Shown in pieces: positions 14,657 through 16,941 of a stretch of 16,941 bases of DNA. Position numbers and translations under genes: made by a program. The stretch is taken from positions 1 to 16,941 of the forward strand of contig JAESSR010000197.1 of NCBI GenBank assembly GCA_016764015.1, in the 5' to 3' direction. Position 1 is the stretch's first letter; each line of letters opens with the position of its first letter. The notes beneath the pieces are model-generated. The model was given only the letters and a program-made list of their open reading frames with translations, did not search any database and was not told where the DNA came from. Origin of the DNA: Phycisphaerales bacterium (GTDB lineage Bacteria > Planctomycetota > Phycisphaerae > Phycisphaerales > UBA1924).

Positions 14657-15808
14657 ATGCAGGCAGCCGACGACACGCCACAAGGCTCCAACCCGATGCG
14701 AGGAACCGCGTTTTCAAAGAACGCCGAGTGGCTCCGTGGACTAGGCGACTCGAACGATGTCGTGATGTCCTCGCGGGTTCGCTTGGCGAGGAATATCTCC
14801 GGGTTCCCGTTCACCCCTCAGGCATCAAGGCTCGATCGCACACAGATCCTCGAAGCATGCAAGCAGCGCATTCTCAACATGAGCACTAACGACTCGACGC
14901 AGTTCATGTGGATCGACCTGCACGAAATTGGACGCGATGATCGCAACCTGCTCGTCGAACGCCAGTTGATGTCCCGCCAGCACGCCAAGGGCAAACTCAC
15001 CACAGGCAAAGGCGGGCTCGATGAACCTCGCAGCGTCGCGGTGCTTGTCCCCGACGAACGGGTGAGCATTATGATCAACGAGGAAGACCACATCCGTCTA
15101 CAAACCATCCGCTCCGGATTGGCTCTGGGTGCTTGTTTAGAAGAGGCAAACGAGCTTGACGACCAGATCGAAGCCGGGCTCGATTACGCCTACAGCCCAC
15201 GATTCGGGTACCTTACCGCCTGCCCCACCAATGTCGGAACCGGCTTAAGGCTCTCGGTCATGCTCCACCTGCCCGCACTCAAACTCACCGGCGAGCTCGA
15301 CAAGGTTCGACGAGCCGCGACCGATATGGGATTGGCGGTCCGCGGGTTCTATGGCGAAGGCTCCGAATCCTCCGGCGAGTTCTACCAGATATCAAACCAA
15401 ACAACACTCGGTAAATCCGACGACATGCTCCTGAGAGAAATGGAACTCGAAATCATCCCCAAGATCGTCGGATACGAACGCCACGCACGCAAGAATCTCT
15501 TGAGCAATCGTAAGGACATGCTCGAAGATCAGATTTGGCGATCACTGGGCACACTCCGCCATGCTCGATTGATGAAAGTCGATGAAGCAATGGAACTGCT
15601 GAGCCTTGTCCGCCTAGGCGTGCTCACCGGGATCGTCAAAGATATATCACTTGAGCAGATTCATGGATTGTTGCTCCGGGCACAGCCGGTCCATCTCCAG
15701 CGGGCACTTGATACAGTGCTCACCCAGCAGCAACGACGAGCCGCAAGAGCGACGCTGATTCGGACTCAGCTTGGGTGTGGAACTGACTTTGGTTCTTCTC
15801 TCGAATGA
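14657..15808 (+). CDS. mcsB: Protein arginine kinase McsB
   Basis: 383 residues, slightly longer than the ~350-365 usual in Bacillus. It belongs to the phosphagen (guanidino) kinase fold and phosphorylates Arg residues on proteins, marking them for Clp degradation. Visible motifs: ATP-binding SSRVRLARN (38-46), NEEDHIRLQ (141-149), catalytic Cys189 in GYLTACPTNVGTG (184-196), and FYGEGSESSGEFYQISNQ (231-248). The C-terminal helical domain holds RRAARA (360-365), matching the RDxxRA phospho-arginine pocket except that Arg replaces the Asp. I use the ATG at 14657, with GGAG nine bases upstream; the ATG at 14696 would remove 13 variable residues and is possible. The stop overlaps the next gene by 4 bp. 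Confidence 0.95.
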   Translation: MQAADDTPQGSNPMRGTAFSKNAEWLRGLGDSNDVVMSSRVRLARNISGFPFTPQASRLDRTQILEACKQRILNMSTNDSTQFMWIDLHEIGRDDRNLLVERQLMSRQHAKGKLTTGKGGLDEPRSVAVLVPDERVSIMINEEDHIRLQTIRSGLALGACLEEANELDDQIEAGLDYAYSPRFGYLTACPTNVGTGLRLSVMLHLPALKLTGELDKVRRAATDMGLAVRGFYGEGSESSGEFYQISNQTTLGKSDDMLLREMELEIIPKIVGYERHARKNLLSNRKDMLEDQIWRSLGTLRHARLMKVDEAMELLSLVRLGVLTGIVKDISLEQIHGLLLRAQPVHLQRALDTVLTQQQRRAARATLIRTQLGCGTDFGSSLE

Positions 15809-16701
15809 TTCCACCAGTGAAGAACGCCGACGCTGAAAAGTTTACTTGGCCGCCCCAAAGTGACACGCCCCCATCTTCAGCAACTCATACATCGGTACCC
15901 ATTCGACTCCCTAATCCATTGATTGAATCGATCGAGACCCACCTGCTCGGTCGAACCGGGCTGGCGTTTGATCGCTGGGCACTGCAAACCGGGTGGACTC
16001 GTGATCAGAATAAGGATTACTGCTGGCGGTGCGGCGGGAGTATCGGCGAGTTTGAGTCCGATGGCGACGGGTGCGCCACCTGCCGAGACAAGAAACTGCC
16101 TTGGGATCGAGCAATCAGGCTCGGATCGTACCAAGGCACACTCCGACAAGAGGTTCTCGCCCTCAAGTTCAAATCCTGGCGACCCACAGGCTATGGCTTG
16201 GGCAAGCATTTGGGATGGGCCATCAAGGAACAGCTTGAAATCGCACAGGTACCACCAGATCAAGCGGCTTTGGTACCCATCCCGATGCACCGTTTTCGAC
16301 GAATCTCACGAGGAGTAGACCACACGCTTGTTCTCGCCCGATCAGCAGCCAAATCCAGCGGCTGCTCCATCATGCCGATCCTCTCGACGAAACTCCGAAG
16401 CGAACAAGTTGGGCTCTCAAAGACCGCCCGAGCACGAAATATGAAAGATGCTTTTTTTATCTCAAACAAAGCACAGCGAAAACTCCGCTCGTCGACAACC
16501 CAGAAACATCGAGTATACATCCTCATTGACGATGTCCGAACAACCGGAGCGACCTTTGTTGCAGCCAGCAAGGTGGTCGATTCCGCGTTTAAAGCGATTG
16601 AGGGCGGCAATTCGGATGGACAATCAACCATCGAAGTTTGGACAGCATGTATTGGTGTGGCTGGGAAATCTCGGAGGAAAGCAGAAGATGCGCAGGCTTG
16701 A
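15805..16701 (+). CDS. ComF family phosphoribosyltransferase-like protein
   Basis: 298 residues. After a Pro/Ser-rich N-terminus (about 1-35), a Cys4 zinc site appears (Cys73, Cys76, Cys90, Cys93). It is followed by the ComF segment WDRAIRLGSYQGTLRQEVLA (100-119), ALVPIPMHRFRRISRGVDHT (155-174) and the PRPP-type loop ILIDDVRTTGAT (239-250). Between them LRSEQVGLSKTARARNM (197-213) matches the family's QxxLxxxxRxxN block. ComF proteins are needed for DNA uptake in several bacteria and resemble type I phosphoribosyltransferases; their reaction is unproven. Translation is coupled to mcsB by an ATGA overlap, so the three genes mcsA-mcsB-comF probably form one operon. The first ~40 residues are low-complexity; a later start is possible but the overlap favours this one. 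Confidence 0.9.
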   Translation: MIPPVKNADAEKFTWPPQSDTPPSSATHTSVPIRLPNPLIESIETHLLGRTGLAFDRWALQTGWTRDQNKDYCWRCGGSIGEFESDGDGCATCRDKKLPWDRAIRLGSYQGTLRQEVLALKFKSWRPTGYGLGKHLGWAIKEQLEIAQVPPDQAALVPIPMHRFRRISRGVDHTLVLARSAAKSSGCSIMPILSTKLRSEQVGLSKTARARNMKDAFFISNKAQRKLRSSTTQKHRVYILIDDVRTTGATFVAASKVVDSAFKAIEGGNSDGQSTIEVWTACIGVAGKSRRKAEDAQA

Positions 16702-16941
16702 TCTCCTTGAGGGTGGAAACTTCATAAATTGGTCAAGATGTTTGCCCTCACAGTTTGACTAACAAACTCTGCAGCCTACACTCATCCCCGCAACCAAGTA
16801 CGGTTGTGAACGACAAACGATCGCTTGATGCGGTCACCGTCGGCCTCTTTGACAAGTGAACAGTTGGGTCCACCACGAGAATGTGAGACACCATAAACCG
16901 AAGCATATCGGGCTCTTGACGGAGTATTGGCTGTTTTATAT
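16702..16941. other. 3' tail with no supported gene
   Basis: 240 bp. A small hairpin (AGTTTG 16752-16757 / CAAACT 16763-16768) follows the comF-like stop by about 50 bp without a T-run. On the minus strand two frames are open from the right edge, ending near 16785 and 16752, and could be the end of a gene beyond the window. Neither has a recognisable motif. Confidence 0.4.

Overview
The window looks like chromosomal DNA from a Planctomycetota bacterium, most likely of the Phycisphaerae. The basis is protein style and is inference, since there is no rRNA here. It has a secreted beta-propeller with a C-terminal GC-type dockerin of the kind frequent in Phycisphaerae. It also has a short-tailed PEP-CTERM-like protein ending in RRRRRN, a sigma factor paired with a membrane Ser/Thr kinase, a large VWA/GATase-like membrane protein next to an acidic coiled-coil membrane protein, and McsA/McsB arginine-kinase genes.

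Layout. 1-4752 (minus): two translationally coupled envelope genes, a 736-aa membrane protein with a long acidic disordered region (2542-4752) and a two-VWA membrane protein (1-2545, cut by the left edge). 4853-5905 (plus): a stand-alone trpD. 5924-6008: two inverted copies of one ~30-bp palindrome between convergent genes. 6028-9285 (minus): a sigma factor followed 39 bp later by a transmembrane Ser/Thr kinase; a secreted coiled-coil protein (9667-10602, plus) is divergent from them. 10756-13050 (minus): two exported surface proteins, a seven-bladed FG-GAP-like propeller with dockerin and a PEP-CTERM-like protein, separated by a structured non-coding stretch. 13409-16701 (plus): rpmB (bL28), then mcsA, mcsB and a ComF-type phosphoribosyltransferase, the last overlapping mcsB by ATGA. 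The final 240 bp holds no gene I can support.

How the genes may work together (inference). The sigma factor and kinase probably form one envelope-signalling unit: kinase domain in the cytoplasm, an unrecognised domain outside, and no visible anti-sigma factor. McsA and McsB should phosphorylate arginines on proteins to mark them for Clp-dependent degradation; their tight link with ComF, a competence-family protein, is unusual. The VWA and acidic proteins resemble the MoxR/DUF58/VWA clusters thought to act in envelope assembly or stress.

Most worth a second look: the sigma/kinase unit with its unknown external domain, the mcsA-mcsB-comF arrangement, the inverted palindrome pair at 5924-6008, the triple 11-bp repeat forming the rpmB leader, and the promoter-plus-hairpin non-coding region at 12242-12350. 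No CRISPR array, tRNA, rRNA or transposase was seen.
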